Assembly: GCF_000798815.1 (NCBI RefSeq)
Contig: NZ_JTLD01000121.1
Span: 100,861 to 141,679 of the forward strand
DNA: 40,819 bases
Source: Alistipes sp. ZOR0009
Lineage (GTDB): Bacteria > Bacteroidota > Bacteroidia > Bacteroidales > ZOR0009
Direction: 5' to 3'
Positions 1-8,199 of this stretch are shown piece by piece. The notes beneath the pieces were generated by a model. It had not been told where the DNA came from and did no database searches. It saw only the letters and a program-made list of their open reading frames with translations. The position numbers and the translations under genes are program-made. Each line of letters begins with the position of its first letter. Position 1 is the first letter of the stretch.

Positions 1-1005
1 GAGTTCCTTTAATGTGTCTAGCGCCTCTGGAGAGGAGGACACTAGTTCTGAAATCTTTTGCTTTACGAATTCGATAGAGGCGAAATTTGCGGGATTGCTA
101 GCGCTGTAAGGTGTGTAGCCTAAAGCTGCAGCAATCATGGCCTCGTTGATGCCTGTTAAAAAGCTTCCAAAATTTCCTAGATCGTTGGCAAACTGGCTGA
201 GTTTTGAAGGCCGATTTCCGATGGACTCCCAAGCGTGATCGTGATCGGTATTTGCCTTCTCCGCGAGCTTGTTAATGATAGTTGTTGCAAAGTTTGGGTC
301 ATCACCAAGAGCAGCCGCAAGCTCCTTCAAGGTGTCAAGAGATCCTGGTGCTGATCCTACCAAGTCGGATATGATTTTATTCAAATCATCTACATTTGCT
401 TTTTTGTTCCAGTACTCTATTTGCGAATCACTTACAAAACGAAAAAGTTCATTTTGGTCAATAATTGATGCAGGGTGAGTGTTGGGATGTATGTATGTGG
501 ATGGTGCTTGCAGCGACTCCCATGTTTTTTGCAATATGTATTGCTCCGTGTCGGGGTCAAAAATGCAAATACCCCCCTCGTTTGCAATTATGTAGGTGAG
601 TCCTATTGGCAAAAATTTTTTGCGTCCAACGATTGTGCGGACGATAAAATATCTAAATATTTGCTTGAAATATTCTTTGCCGATGGCGTAATAGGCGACA
701 GTCCCTTCGGTTAGCGTGGCTGCTGTTGATAGCGATAGGTCTTTAACTTGTATTGGAAAGTCAGCTTCTTCCCATTTCTTCAGCTCTCCGTTTTCATCTT
801 TCTTTAGTACGTAAGTTACCAGATTTTCAGCAACAGATACACGCATTAATTCGCGTCTACGAAGCATTGAAATTGCATCTCGTTCTGCAATTGTATCTAC
901 TTGCATGTGACCTCCTTTTAGTTTGGAGGTGTCGGCATAAGGAAAATCATCTTCAGTATTGAAAGATTTAATTTCGGATGCAATTAGTGTGCCTTTATTT
1001 TGCAT
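1..1005 (-). CDS. phage fibre / receptor-binding protein, 3' end outside window
   Basis: The reading frame opens with ATG at 1005-1003 and stays open for 335 codons to the window edge, so the C-terminus is missing. An AGGAG SD lies just upstream, in the 11-bp gap after the next fibre gene. Around residues 215-245 and again at the edge it carries the repeat 'LDTLKEL', the first copy followed by AAALGDDPNF, a hallmark of trimeric tail-fibre shafts; between them is a 'LGYTPYS' element, also common in fibres. The N-terminal part (Asp/Ile-rich, 'AERDAI' near residue 44) looks like a virion-attachment domain. The likely role is adsorption to the host surface. It is the last visible gene of the late operon. 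Confidence in the fibre class is high; receptor and attachment partner are unknown. Confidence 0.8.
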   Translation of the reverse strand, partial: MQNKGTLIASEIKSFNTEDDFPYADTSKLKGGHMQVDTIAERDAISMLRRRELMRVSVAENLVTYVLKKDENGELKKWEEADFPIQVKDLSLSTAATLTEGTVAYYAIGKEYFKQIFRYFIVRTIVGRKKFLPIGLTYIIANEGGICIFDPDTEQYILQKTWESLQAPSTYIHPNTHPASIIDQNELFRFVSDSQIEYWNKKANVDDLNKIISDLVGSAPGSLDTLKELAAALGDDPNFATTIINKLAEKANTDHDHAWESIGNRPSKLSQFANDLGNFGSFLTGINEAMIAAALGYTPYSASNPANFASIEFVKQKISELVSSSPEALDTLKEL

Positions 1006-1016
1006 TTAAGCGTCTC

Positions 1017-2276
1017 CTATTGGACGGTAGTTGGAATGGCATTGCCATTTTGAAGGTTATTAATTCGGTAAACGTCGTATGCTTCAATGAAGCCAAAAGT
1101 GTTAGTGATTTGTATGGTTTCTTTTGTAAAATCGGTGTTGGTAAGACCTCCAATTATAAACGTTGGTGTCCCAAATGTGGTTGGCCAAGCAAAATAGAAA
1201 TACCTACCACCTGTACAATCAAAGGTTCGGGTTTGTGATCTTGTAGACGATAGCTCAGAGTTAAGCGCTCTGATTTCATTACTGGTTAGGCCTGTTCTTT
1301 CCGACACACCCCAATAACGCCGAGAAAAGAATGCATAGGATAGGCTTTTTGTTTGTTCGCTTTGGGCAAATTCGGCGCCATCGTTTGCCGTAATGGTGTA
1401 GGTGGTGTTGGTGGTTACTTCAGTGGGATCAGTAGCCGTTGTTGCTCCTGGATTGCTTTCTAATACCGTAGAGCCTCGTTTCACAGAAAGAGTAGTTAGC
1501 GCACGATTGGCGTTAAAGTTGAGAGTAACGTTTAACTTTTGACCTTTCTCGTAGTTACCTGCCGATGGAATAGCAGAAAATGAAAGAGTAAAGGCGGTAT
1601 AAAGCAGCTCATCAAGCTTGGCTTTGTACTTAGTTTCAAAATCGTGACTTGACAGCCCTTTCCCTGGTATGGGGTCTAACTTGCTCGACCATGCTTGCAT
1701 TTGCTCTGGAGTAATTTTTGTAGCTCCAGCCTCAATTCCATCCAGCTTGGCTTTGTCGCTTTTACTCATCAATCCATCTAATAGGACAGTAGCGAGAGGT
1801 ATGAAACGGCTACTAATGTCGACCCATTCGGTACCATTGAAACGATAGATAATGTCGTTATCTCTAACGCTGACAGTCCATCCATCTTTTGGATTTTTGT
1901 AGATGGCTATTATGTCTTTAAACGTATCTACAGCGGGTTTCCAGTCTAAGCTTGTAACTACTGAGGCAATCATGTTTTGCACCTCCGACTTGGAGTAGGT
2001 ATTACCGATAGCTTCTGCAAGTAATTTGATATCGGTAAAATCGTGTTGGTGCTTTGCTAGTGCGTAGTCTAGCGCGTTTAGTGCATCGTCTGGCACCGAA
2101 GTAAGAGTGTTGTTTTTTAATTTGTAGCGGTACCAAAGTTGTGATTCAACTATATAAAATATAGCCCCATCGTAAGCTTCTTCGTCTGCATCTATTTTGG
2201 TTTGAAACCTAAATCGACCATCCAGCGGAGCTTTCTCCGCTGGTTTCATCTGTCCAGGTACTAGTTCTGATATCAT
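1017..2276 (-). CDS. fibre / spike protein
   Basis: 419 residues. The N-terminal part (to about residue 160) has beta-rich segments such as 'IYRFNGTEWVDIS' that often cap fibre N-domains. Near residues 168-185 it has the fibre-type linker 'LMSKSDKAKLDGIEAGA', found in many tail-fibre and baseplate proteins. The C-terminal half contains an Ig-like stretch (about residues 230-320, with 'TYTITANDGAEFAQS'), then a probable receptor-binding tip. Its ATG overlaps the stop of the upstream holin-like gene as ATGA, showing translational coupling. With the adjacent partial fibre gene it makes a two-protein adsorption cassette. A baseplate or spike role is equally possible. Confidence 0.72.
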   Translation of the reverse strand: MISELVPGQMKPAEKAPLDGRFRFQTKIDADEEAYDGAIFYIVESQLWYRYKLKNNTLTSVPDDALNALDYALAKHQHDFTDIKLLAEAIGNTYSKSEVQNMIASVVTSLDWKPAVDTFKDIIAIYKNPKDGWTVSVRDNDIIYRFNGTEWVDISSRFIPLATVLLDGLMSKSDKAKLDGIEAGATKITPEQMQAWSSKLDPIPGKGLSSHDFETKYKAKLDELLYTAFTLSFSAIPSAGNYEKGQKLNVTLNFNANRALTTLSVKRGSTVLESNPGATTATDPTEVTTNTTYTITANDGAEFAQSEQTKSLSYAFFSRRYWGVSERTGLTSNEIRALNSELSSTRSQTRTFDCTGGRYFYFAWPTTFGTPTFIIGGLTNTDFTKETIQITNTFGFIEAYDVYRINNLQNGNAIPTTVQ

Positions 2277-2548
2277 TTAGTACGCCTCTTTTTTGTTGTT
2301 CTTGATTTCTTTAGCGTGTATATTACGCCTTTAAGTCGTTTGTTTTCGGCCTCTAGCGCAGTTTGCTTGTCCGATATTTCAATGTACTTTTGGTTCAGCT
2401 CTACATATTTATCGGTGAGCTCCTGGTATTGTTTTACAAGTTTGTCTTCTAGGTCATTTTTCTTGTCTTTTCTTGCATAGTAAGTTGCCAGTAAAAACGT
2501 TATAATGTTGCTTACAGCGACTAGTAAAGCTGTTAATTTACTATCCAT
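2273..2548 (-). CDS. single-pass membrane protein with coiled coil (holin- or spanin-like)
   Basis: 91 residues. A hydrophobic segment at about residues 5-22 ('LLVAVSNIITFLLATYYA') is followed by a charged coiled coil (about 30-75) and a very basic tail (KKSRTTKKRRTK). This layout is common for phage lysis accessory proteins in Bacteroidota, either a small holin or an inner-membrane spanin-like protein. It overlaps the polyvalent gene by 8 bp and the fibre gene by 4 bp, so all three are probably co-translated. It lies about 3 kb from the muramidases and the lipoprotein, in the same operon. No specific family could be recognised, so the lysis role is inference. Confidence 0.6.
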   Translation of the reverse strand: MDSKLTALLVAVSNIITFLLATYYARKDKKNDLEDKLVKQYQELTDKYVELNQKYIEISDKQTALEAENKRLKGVIYTLKKSRTTKKRRTK

Positions 2549-4967
2549 TTACTTCCTCTTCGATGTCAAATTTTTGTGTAAAAACGTTGTAAGTTTTATC
2601 TGTTGGGGCGTAGCGATTTTTTTCGCAAATGGCTTTGCCTCCTTCATGTACGTGAATAACAGTTCCGCAATCATACTCAACCATGTTGCCACCTCTCGCC
2701 ACTTTTCCCGTTGTCGACTGAAAAATTGACACTATAATTGTTTGAGGGTTTTCCTTCTGCAAGCGGTCTAAGTCGAACTGGGTTAATCCTTCCATTTTGG
2801 TCCAGGAGTCGAGCGCAACAACGTCAAATATCTTACATATTCGGTTAAGTGAATCAAAGGTTTGTTTTTCGCCAGTTATATTTATTCGCTTAAGGTTGGC
2901 GGGTTTCACGTATTGATCGATGTATCGTTGAACAATCAGTGATTCTGGAGACATTTCAGCCGATATAATTGCGCAATTGTATAACTTGGATGCAAAGCTG
3001 TTCACAAGTTGGTAAAGTAAGCGGCTCTTTCCAGCTCCTTTGTCACCTCGTAGTGCGATGGTGTACTGATTGCGGTCGAACTCTCCTAGGAACTCTCCCA
3101 AATGACCGTTTAGCCGATGAGTTTTAATCTTTTTCCTAGGCTTGTTTAAGCTCGTAAATCCGAACAATGCTTTAGTGTCTAAATCCGTGTTTTTTTGTGA
3201 TTTTTCTTGTTTAATTTCGCTTTTTTGATGTATACTTGCAGAAAGTAAACCGAGTAGATGTTTAGACTTCGGGGAATCGAACCCTGAGTCACTGAGTATC
3301 TTCTCGGTTTTTTCTATTTGTACGGCCATTAAAAGGCCATCTTCTACCCATCTTACAAGCTGCATTATGTTCCTCCCGTGAATACTCGCAATTTCGTTTA
3401 TTAGCATTCGGTTTATTTTCTTGTCTGGATGGACTGAACAGCAGAGTAAGCCTTCGTGATTTTCCCTCTCAATAATAATATTGAATGCCCCTGTAACTGT
3501 TGCAGATTTAAAAAGCATTAGTGGGCTATTGATCCAGGTTGGCAGATGTTTCAAGTGATTGAAATCGAGGTTGTGCTTTTTTATTTTCGAAGCAAGGGTT
3601 CCGCTTCGAACTGCAATTAATTCATTGGGAAAATCGTTATCGAGCAGGAATTTTTTTGGGAAAGCAATTTCAATTAGATTTCCCTTGAATGATCCTGCAA
3701 AGTATTGTTTGATCGCTGTGTAGAAGTTCGTCTTCTCTCCTGTTCCGAATAGTGAGAGCTGGTCTGATTCTTTAGATTTGAGATTGTGTTTTCCTTTGTT
3801 CTCTTCTTGTTTTTCTTCCTCGTTTGGCCGTTGTTTGTTTGACAAATCGGAGGCTTCTTTTTTTGCCCTTTCCTGAAGGGATTTTGGCACCAACTTTTCA
3901 AAATCAATATCCTTCATCAGGTATTCAGCGGCATCACAAGCATAGGAGTAAGCCTCAATCATTGCGGTGTCTGGGTCGTTACCTGCCTTTTTTAGCCAGC
4001 CTTTTAGGTAGGTTAGGGAATTTTGGCGGTTGTATTCCAAGCCTAATTCACTGCAAATAATCATAGCTCCCATTTCAGCAACCAGCTCTTCGTTGGCGTA
4101 GTCAAGTTTGATAGTATTGCCGTTTTTTCCACGTCCGCACCGATTTGGATTCATCGTGCTGTGCGTGATTTCATGGAAAAGAGTAGAGTAGTACCCTTCA
4201 ATGTTTTTGAATTGACGAATTGGGGCGAGGTGAATGCTATCACCAGTCCAACTTAACCGTGAGTGAGAGTAGTAGGCACGATCTGATTGGTCATAGTGTA
4301 GCGTCGGAATTCGCTTAAGGTCGGAAAGACTCTTTATAAAGTTTTCTACATATACGTTTAATTCTAAATCCTTAAATTCAACCTGTTTAAATGATGGTTT
4401 TTTTATACCTTCTACAAAATCCACATTGATAACACGATGGAATTTTGGCAGCATGTAGTCTGGTTTCTCCTTTGGAAGCCCATCTTTTGTGATTGGAATA
4501 TAAGACAGGATCGAGGTTGTTTTTTCCTTATTCAGAATCTTTCCATTTTCCTTTTCTACGTATGCTAAAGTTGCAAAGAATGGAGAAACACCTTTGTTTC
4601 GTTCTAGCCCCATAACATTGCCACTCTCTTTAAAAACTCTACCGTGAATGTTTCTGAATCCTGCAATTACATTCCCTTCGTTATCGAAAATCAATCCTGG
4701 TCTCCAAGGCTTCTCCCAGCGGCCAAAGAGAAATGTTTTGATATCGTTTAGCAAATCGAGCTTGAATTTCTCCTTGTCGTCCTTCCATCCGTCTAGCCCT
4801 ACTGGGTCTTGGTCTTTTGAGGCACAAAGTGAACGAATGACAGCCCCTGAGCCCAGTCCAAAATCGTTTTTATGAGCGCCTCTATCTTTTGCGTTTCTCA
4901 CTGATCGAGTCTTTATTTTTGAAGCTCGTTCTCTCTTGTAGAAAAAGGTGTCGATAAAGTTTAGCAT
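2541..4967 (-). CDS. polyvalent protein: ArdC-like N-domain, zincin peptidase, BECR/MuF-C-like domain, RecA-like ATPase
   Basis: 808 residues with four recognisable parts. Residues about 70-190 resemble the ArdC antirestriction ssDNA-binding domain (N-x-HGR and FHRVINVDFVEG). Residues about 205-350 are a zincin metallopeptidase with H265-E-I-T-H269 and a downstream glutamate in the NEELVAEMG stretch (293-298). Residues about 445-555 ('RSGTLASKIKKH', 'WINSPLMLFKSAT', 'INEIASIHGR') resemble the MuF-C / Barnase-EndoU-Colicin-RelE (BECR) effector domains of phage proteins. Residues about 610-800 are a RecA/RadA-like P-loop ATPase (Walker A G641-DKGAGKS648, Walker B near 714-720). Such fusions are known as polyvalent proteins, delivered with or made early from phage and conjugative DNA to blunt host defences. 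The ATPase might instead act in replication or DNA packaging. It overlaps RadC by 7 bp. Confidence 0.75.
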   Translation of the reverse strand: MLNFIDTFFYKRERASKIKTRSVRNAKDRGAHKNDFGLGSGAVIRSLCASKDQDPVGLDGWKDDKEKFKLDLLNDIKTFLFGRWEKPWRPGLIFDNEGNVIAGFRNIHGRVFKESGNVMGLERNKGVSPFFATLAYVEKENGKILNKEKTTSILSYIPITKDGLPKEKPDYMLPKFHRVINVDFVEGIKKPSFKQVEFKDLELNVYVENFIKSLSDLKRIPTLHYDQSDRAYYSHSRLSWTGDSIHLAPIRQFKNIEGYYSTLFHEITHSTMNPNRCGRGKNGNTIKLDYANEELVAEMGAMIICSELGLEYNRQNSLTYLKGWLKKAGNDPDTAMIEAYSYACDAAEYLMKDIDFEKLVPKSLQERAKKEASDLSNKQRPNEEEKQEENKGKHNLKSKESDQLSLFGTGEKTNFYTAIKQYFAGSFKGNLIEIAFPKKFLLDNDFPNELIAVRSGTLASKIKKHNLDFNHLKHLPTWINSPLMLFKSATVTGAFNIIIERENHEGLLCCSVHPDKKINRMLINEIASIHGRNIMQLVRWVEDGLLMAVQIEKTEKILSDSGFDSPKSKHLLGLLSASIHQKSEIKQEKSQKNTDLDTKALFGFTSLNKPRKKIKTHRLNGHLGEFLGEFDRNQYTIALRGDKGAGKSRLLYQLVNSFASKLYNCAIISAEMSPESLIVQRYIDQYVKPANLKRINITGEKQTFDSLNRICKIFDVVALDSWTKMEGLTQFDLDRLQKENPQTIIVSIFQSTTGKVARGGNMVEYDCGTVIHVHEGGKAICEKNRYAPTDKTYNVFTQKFDIEEEVNG

Positions 4968-5563
4968 GTTTTTATCTCAATTGCTGGTTGTGTTAGTGAT
5001 TTTTCGCCTTGTTCAAAAAAGGAGTAGTAGCCGTGTCTGTCCGTATAGATTAGATGATCGACCAGGACAATGTTGAACAAGTCGAGTGCTTGCCTTAGCT
5101 TCGCTGTTATTTTTCTATCTGCTTCAGATGGCCGAGCCACCTCGGATGGATGGTTATGCGATACGATTACACCTTCTGACAGAGATTTAAGCGCCTGTGC
5201 GGTTATAAGCTTAACATCTACGCTTGTAGAATTTGTGGTGCCGATAGAATGCTTTGAATATCCTATGATTTCACCCGATTTGGACAGAAAAAAAACAATA
5301 AAGTACTCTTGCGCTAAATCTTGTGGATAAAGCTTTTTAAGCAGGTCGTAAGTTTGATCTCCATCTTTTAGCTTAAGTTCTTTCACTCCCCTTCCTGTCG
5401 TTTTCCGTAGCTTAAACTCGGGTAGCCGCTTAATAGGTGTAATACTACCAAGTGTCACCCCTTCAGGCTTGAAATGGTAGCTTTTCTTTCTTTTTTGCCT
5501 AGGCTGCTTTTCTTTTTTCTTTGTCTCTTTTTTGAGAAAGAACTTGTCAATTTTACCAATCAT
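4961..5563 (-). CDS. radC: RadC-like JAMM/JAB domain protein
   Basis: 200 residues. The C-terminal part (about 70-190) is a RadC-type JAMM domain with the complete metal motif H136-N-H138, S146 and D149 ('SHNHPSEVARPSEAD') and a candidate acidic residue near E86. The first about 35 residues are an unusual Lys/Gln-rich tail in place of the helix-hairpin-helix domain of chromosomal RadC. JAMM proteins of this type are frequent on phages and conjugative elements next to ArdC-like proteins; the true substrate is unknown despite the historical 'DNA repair' label. Its ATG shares one base with the stop of the preceding gene (TAATG), and its stop overlaps the polyvalent gene, so the two are probably made together as an anti-defence pair. 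Confidence 0.85.
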   Translation of the reverse strand: MIGKIDKFFLKKETKKKEKQPRQKRKKSYHFKPEGVTLGSITPIKRLPEFKLRKTTGRGVKELKLKDGDQTYDLLKKLYPQDLAQEYFIVFFLSKSGEIIGYSKHSIGTTNSTSVDVKLITAQALKSLSEGVIVSHNHPSEVARPSEADRKITAKLRQALDLFNIVLVDHLIYTDRHGYYSFFEQGEKSLTQPAIEIKTC

Positions 5564-5877
5564 TAACCCCTCGCTTTTTCATCTAATGTATTTTTTATCA
5601 TTTCGTAGTTGACGAAGTGACGAAGTGATAGCCTTTGCCCTGTACCTGTAATTTGATACCAATCTTTCTGGTATCGCACATATCTCAGGTTATTTATAAC
5701 AACAATCGCCCCTTCATTAATCTCTGTTACCTCAGGGGTGTTAGGTTGAATTTCTAGCCTCCTAGCAATTTCTAAAGTAATGGCTGCATGCTCTTTACTT
5801 TGCCAATTCGCCAATTTTTTAGCAAGCCTAATGAGTTCGACTGAACTCATTAGGTTAACAGATATTTTTTTACCCAT
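5563..5877 (-). CDS. hypothetical protein, 104 aa
   Basis: 104 residues, not recognised. The N-terminal half is helical and Ala/Leu-rich ('VELIRLAKKLANWQSKEHAA'). The C-terminal half has short beta-like segments ('GAIVVINNLRYVRYQKDWYQ'), suggesting a small SH3- or wHTH-like domain that could bind nucleic acid. No membrane segment or signal peptide is present. It overlaps the spanin-like gene by 8 bp upstream and touches radC downstream. The position between lysis genes and anti-defence genes does not settle its role. Confidence 0.65.
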   Translation of the reverse strand: MGKKISVNLMSSVELIRLAKKLANWQSKEHAAITLEIARRLEIQPNTPEVTEINEGAIVVINNLRYVRYQKDWYQITGTGQRLSLRHFVNYEMIKNTLDEKARG

Positions 5878-6400
5878 TTCTTCTGAATCGATAAAATATA
5901 GATTGTCTATTTCTTAGAATTAGAAAAGCTACGATAGCGGATAATGCAATTAGCGCTACTTTTCCAAAACCAATAAAAAAACGCTGCCATTTAGTCAGCT
6001 CATTTACTTTTACGGGATAAGGTACAGGATAGGGGACTGGTTCTTTAATAAGTTCCTTCTCTTTTTCAATCCTACGTTTTTCAGTGTTCTTCCCTTTTGC
6101 TTTTACGGATAGGTTATTGTTATCAATCGCAAAATCCAACCCAATACCCTTTAGCTGCAGGTCTTTGATTTGTTTCAATCTTACTTGCCCTAAGCTGTCG
6201 CATTCGAGTAGCGCTATCAGCGCGGATGAATCTGGTACAGTTTTGACCACCGTATCGTAGATGATCTTGGTCTTTTCGATTTCTGTTTTTAAAACAATCG
6301 GAGGTTGGATTGGTAGTTGTGGTGTTGTTTTGCATCCAAGTAGAACCACTGCAAACACACAAAGCAGCAGGTACTTGATTTTGTTTTTAAGATGTTTCAT
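5870..6400 (-). CDS. lipoprotein with C-terminal membrane helix (unimolecular-spanin-like)
   Basis: 176 residues. The N-terminus is a lipoprotein signal (hydrophobic 9-20, lipobox LLGC with Cys23), so it should be tethered to the outer membrane or inner-membrane outer leaflet. A Pro/Lys/Glu-rich middle (KEPVPYPVPYPVKV) leads to a strong transmembrane helix at about 142-162 and a basic tail. A lipid-anchored N-terminus and C-terminal membrane helix in one chain is the layout of u-spanins such as T1 gp11, which join inner and outer membranes in the last step of Gram-negative lysis. It sits directly after three muramidase genes and overlaps the last by 14 bp, which supports a lysis role. A virion membrane protein is the alternative. 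Confidence 0.65.
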   Translation of the reverse strand: MKHLKNKIKYLLLCVFAVVLLGCKTTPQLPIQPPIVLKTEIEKTKIIYDTVVKTVPDSSALIALLECDSLGQVRLKQIKDLQLKGIGLDFAIDNNNLSVKAKGKNTEKRRIEKEKELIKEPVPYPVPYPVKVNELTKWQRFFIGFGKVALIALSAIVAFLILRNRQSIFYRFRRNG

Positions 6401-7013
6401 TTCTAAATCTCCTAAAGATTAGGTAAAAGATTATTACTAAAATTATAGCACCGCCAGTTGCGATGTAGGCGATGTTTAAATAAGCTCTTAAGGCAATCAG
6501 TCGCTTGTTCCATCCGATGCCAAACCGCGCGTACTTGCTACTTTTGCTTAGGTTGTCGAAGTAGGATTTCCTTTTATCTAAAATTAGTTTAGATACGTAA
6601 TTCTCATCGAGCGTGTTGATGTAGCAAAACAAGTCCGCATTGTTCTTGAATGTTTTGCCAAACCGTCTTTTTATCTCTGATTTTAGCCAGGTTAATGACA
6701 ACCCCCCGTTTACATGAAAATCAAATAAGGATAATGCTACTTTTTTACTATTGAGAGAGTTGAACGAAGGTGCTAGAAAGTAGTTTGTGTAGTAAAACTC
6801 CTTTACGCTCCCTTCGAGCTCCTCAATTACCTGGTTACGTTTAAGCGGTTTGAATCTATCTACAATTTGCCAGCCTGACCAAGTTGGATTTTTAACCCTC
6901 GAAATGCCCCTGTAGGTCTCGCCGCCAGAGTCGTAACGATTGTTTGAATATCCGCCCTCCTGGGATAAGGTGAATGGCAGAATGTAGGACAGAAAGAGGC
7001 TTTTGCTAATCAT
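6387..7013 (-). CDS. GH108 muramidase, membrane-anchored copy
   Basis: 208 residues, glycoside hydrolase family 108 (N-acetylmuramidase), which cuts the glycan strands of peptidoglycan. The conserved N-terminal block is present: E19 in 'QEGGYSN' is the expected catalytic glutamate, followed by 'DSGGETYRGIS'. The peptidoglycan-binding-like C-domain is recognisable but divergent. Unlike its two neighbours it ends in a transmembrane helix (about 178-200, 'IAYIATGGAIILVIIFYLIF') and basic tail, so it should be tethered to a membrane with the enzyme N-terminal. An AGGAG SD precedes the ATG. It is the third of three tandem paralogues and overlaps the spanin-like gene by 14 bp. Confidence 0.85.
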   Translation of the reverse strand: MISKSLFLSYILPFTLSQEGGYSNNRYDSGGETYRGISRVKNPTWSGWQIVDRFKPLKRNQVIEELEGSVKEFYYTNYFLAPSFNSLNSKKVALSLFDFHVNGGLSLTWLKSEIKRRFGKTFKNNADLFCYINTLDENYVSKLILDKRKSYFDNLSKSSKYARFGIGWNKRLIALRAYLNIAYIATGGAIILVIIFYLIFRRFRNETS

Positions 7014-7021
7014 TTAAACTC

Positions 7022-7576
7022 CTAAGCGGTGACGCTCTTTAGCTCGTCAAGACGCCTAATCCACCCTTTCTTGAATTTTGATTTTGAAGGATCTTTTTTC
7101 AAGATTGCTGCAATTCTGCTTTTACGCATGTTGAGTATTGCATCTAGCAGCTGTTTTTCGGGTATTTGATTGATTAATTCGATAGTTTCTCTATCGAATG
7201 CGCCTGAGCCATTCGTTTTTAAATTGAAGCTCTGAGAGAGCATTGTTTGCACCTTGCCTGCTGATAATCCACCATGTATGCGCCAGTCAAATAGTGACAA
7301 TGCTACTTTTATTGAGTTTAGGCTATCGAAATCAGGTAAGGCGAAGTTATATTCCCAATAGTGTTTTGCTACACTATCTTCAAGTTGGGGTAACACTTGT
7401 CCCTGTCTGAGCTTAAGCCTATCAATTATTGTCCAGCCCTCCCAGTCGGGGTAACTTTTTCGGGTGATGCCTCTGTAGGTTTCCCCGCCAGAATCACCCT
7501 TAACGTTTGCATACCCCTTTTCGACTTTAAGTACAAAGGGGAGTACGCTTTTTTTGAACTGTGAAAAACTTATCAT
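7022..7576 (-). CDS. GH108 muramidase, short soluble copy
   Basis: 184 residues, GH108 family. E19 is kept, but the usual EGGY is EKGY; 'DSGGETYRGI' follows intact. The middle contains the family's 'LSLFDWRIHGG' element and a C-terminal PG_binding_3-like region. No signal peptide or membrane segment is present, so export would need a holin, a virion or lysis. It is the middle of three tandem paralogues, 8 bp before the anchored copy. A 9-bp hairpin (7587-7609) lies just upstream of the ATG, and no clear SD is seen, so its translation may be set by RNA structure. Confidence 0.85.
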   Translation of the reverse strand: MISFSQFKKSVLPFVLKVEKGYANVKGDSGGETYRGITRKSYPDWEGWTIIDRLKLRQGQVLPQLEDSVAKHYWEYNFALPDFDSLNSIKVALSLFDWRIHGGLSAGKVQTMLSQSFNLKTNGSGAFDRETIELINQIPEKQLLDAILNMRKSRIAAILKKDPSKSKFKKGWIRRLDELKSVTA

Positions 7577-7586
7577 TTAAAGAAGC

Positions 7587-7609
7587 ACGAGCCTTGAATA
7601 AAGGCTCGT
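7587..7609 (-). terminator. intergenic hairpin upstream of the second muramidase
   Basis: A perfect 9-bp inverted repeat (ACGAGCCTT / AAGGCTCGT, 5-nt loop) lies in the 39-bp gap between two muramidase genes. In the direction of transcription it is followed by GCTTCTTT, only a weak U-tract. It could be an attenuator, an mRNA processing or stability element, or a partial terminator. Confidence 0.5.
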
Positions 7610-7615
7610 AGATAA

Positions 7616-8197
7616 TTATGAATTTTTGTTAACAAGCTTGACTAGATAGTCGATCCTGGACATCCAACCTTCTCTAAATTCTTCCTGGCTACTATCCTTC
7701 TCGATGATGTTTAGCAGACGTTGGCGGCGAACGGCTAATAGCGCTAGCGCTAAGTCTTTTTCAGGTATTGAATTGACAGCCTTACGGGTTGCGTCACCCC
7801 AATCTCCATCAACGTCGAGCGTCCCTCCGAATTTACGATTGATGAGTTTTTGCATGGTGATGGTGGCATAACCTCCATGCACTAAAAAGTCAAATGCGAC
7901 AAGCGATACTAGCACGCTGTTGATTTCAGCAAGCCCGCCCGCCTCGAAGATTTTTTTATAGTAAAACTCATAGACTAGGTCATTAAGACGCTTGTCTCTA
8001 ACGATATCACCGCGTCGTAATGGATTTGTCGTTTTAATCTTGTCGATTATTGGCCAACCTGCCCAGGTTGGATGGTTTGTTCGCGAAATACCCCTGTAGG
8101 TCTCGCCGCCTTTATCAGCTTTGTTGTTGGCATATCCCCCCTCGAATTTGAGGGTAAAGGGTAGTATAGCCGCATTAAATTGTTCCTGTGTAATCAT
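7616..8197 (-). CDS. GH108 muramidase, canonical soluble copy
   Basis: 193 residues, the closest of the three copies to the GH108 consensus. It has catalytic E19 in 'FEGGYANN', then 'DKGGETYRGIS', 'FDFLVHGG' and the peptidoglycan-binding-type C-domain with 'VDGDWGDATRKAVN' around residues 125-140. It should hydrolyse the MurNAc-GlcNAc bond and is the best candidate for the main endolysin. No signal peptide is seen. It follows the 149-residue membrane protein by 2 bp and lacks an SD, so it is probably translated by coupling. Confidence 0.88.
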   Translation of the reverse strand: MITQEQFNAAILPFTLKFEGGYANNKADKGGETYRGISRTNHPTWAGWPIIDKIKTTNPLRRGDIVRDKRLNDLVYEFYYKKIFEAGGLAEINSVLVSLVAFDFLVHGGYATITMQKLINRKFGGTLDVDGDWGDATRKAVNSIPEKDLALALLAVRRQRLLNIIEKDSSQEEFREGWMSRIDYLVKLVNKNS

Positions 8198-8199
8198 AC

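Noticed and set aside
269-1238. Several short plus-strand reading frames
   Set aside because: They lie opposite the two fibre genes, have no SD or protein-like pattern, and the minus-strand frames carry the fibre repeats.
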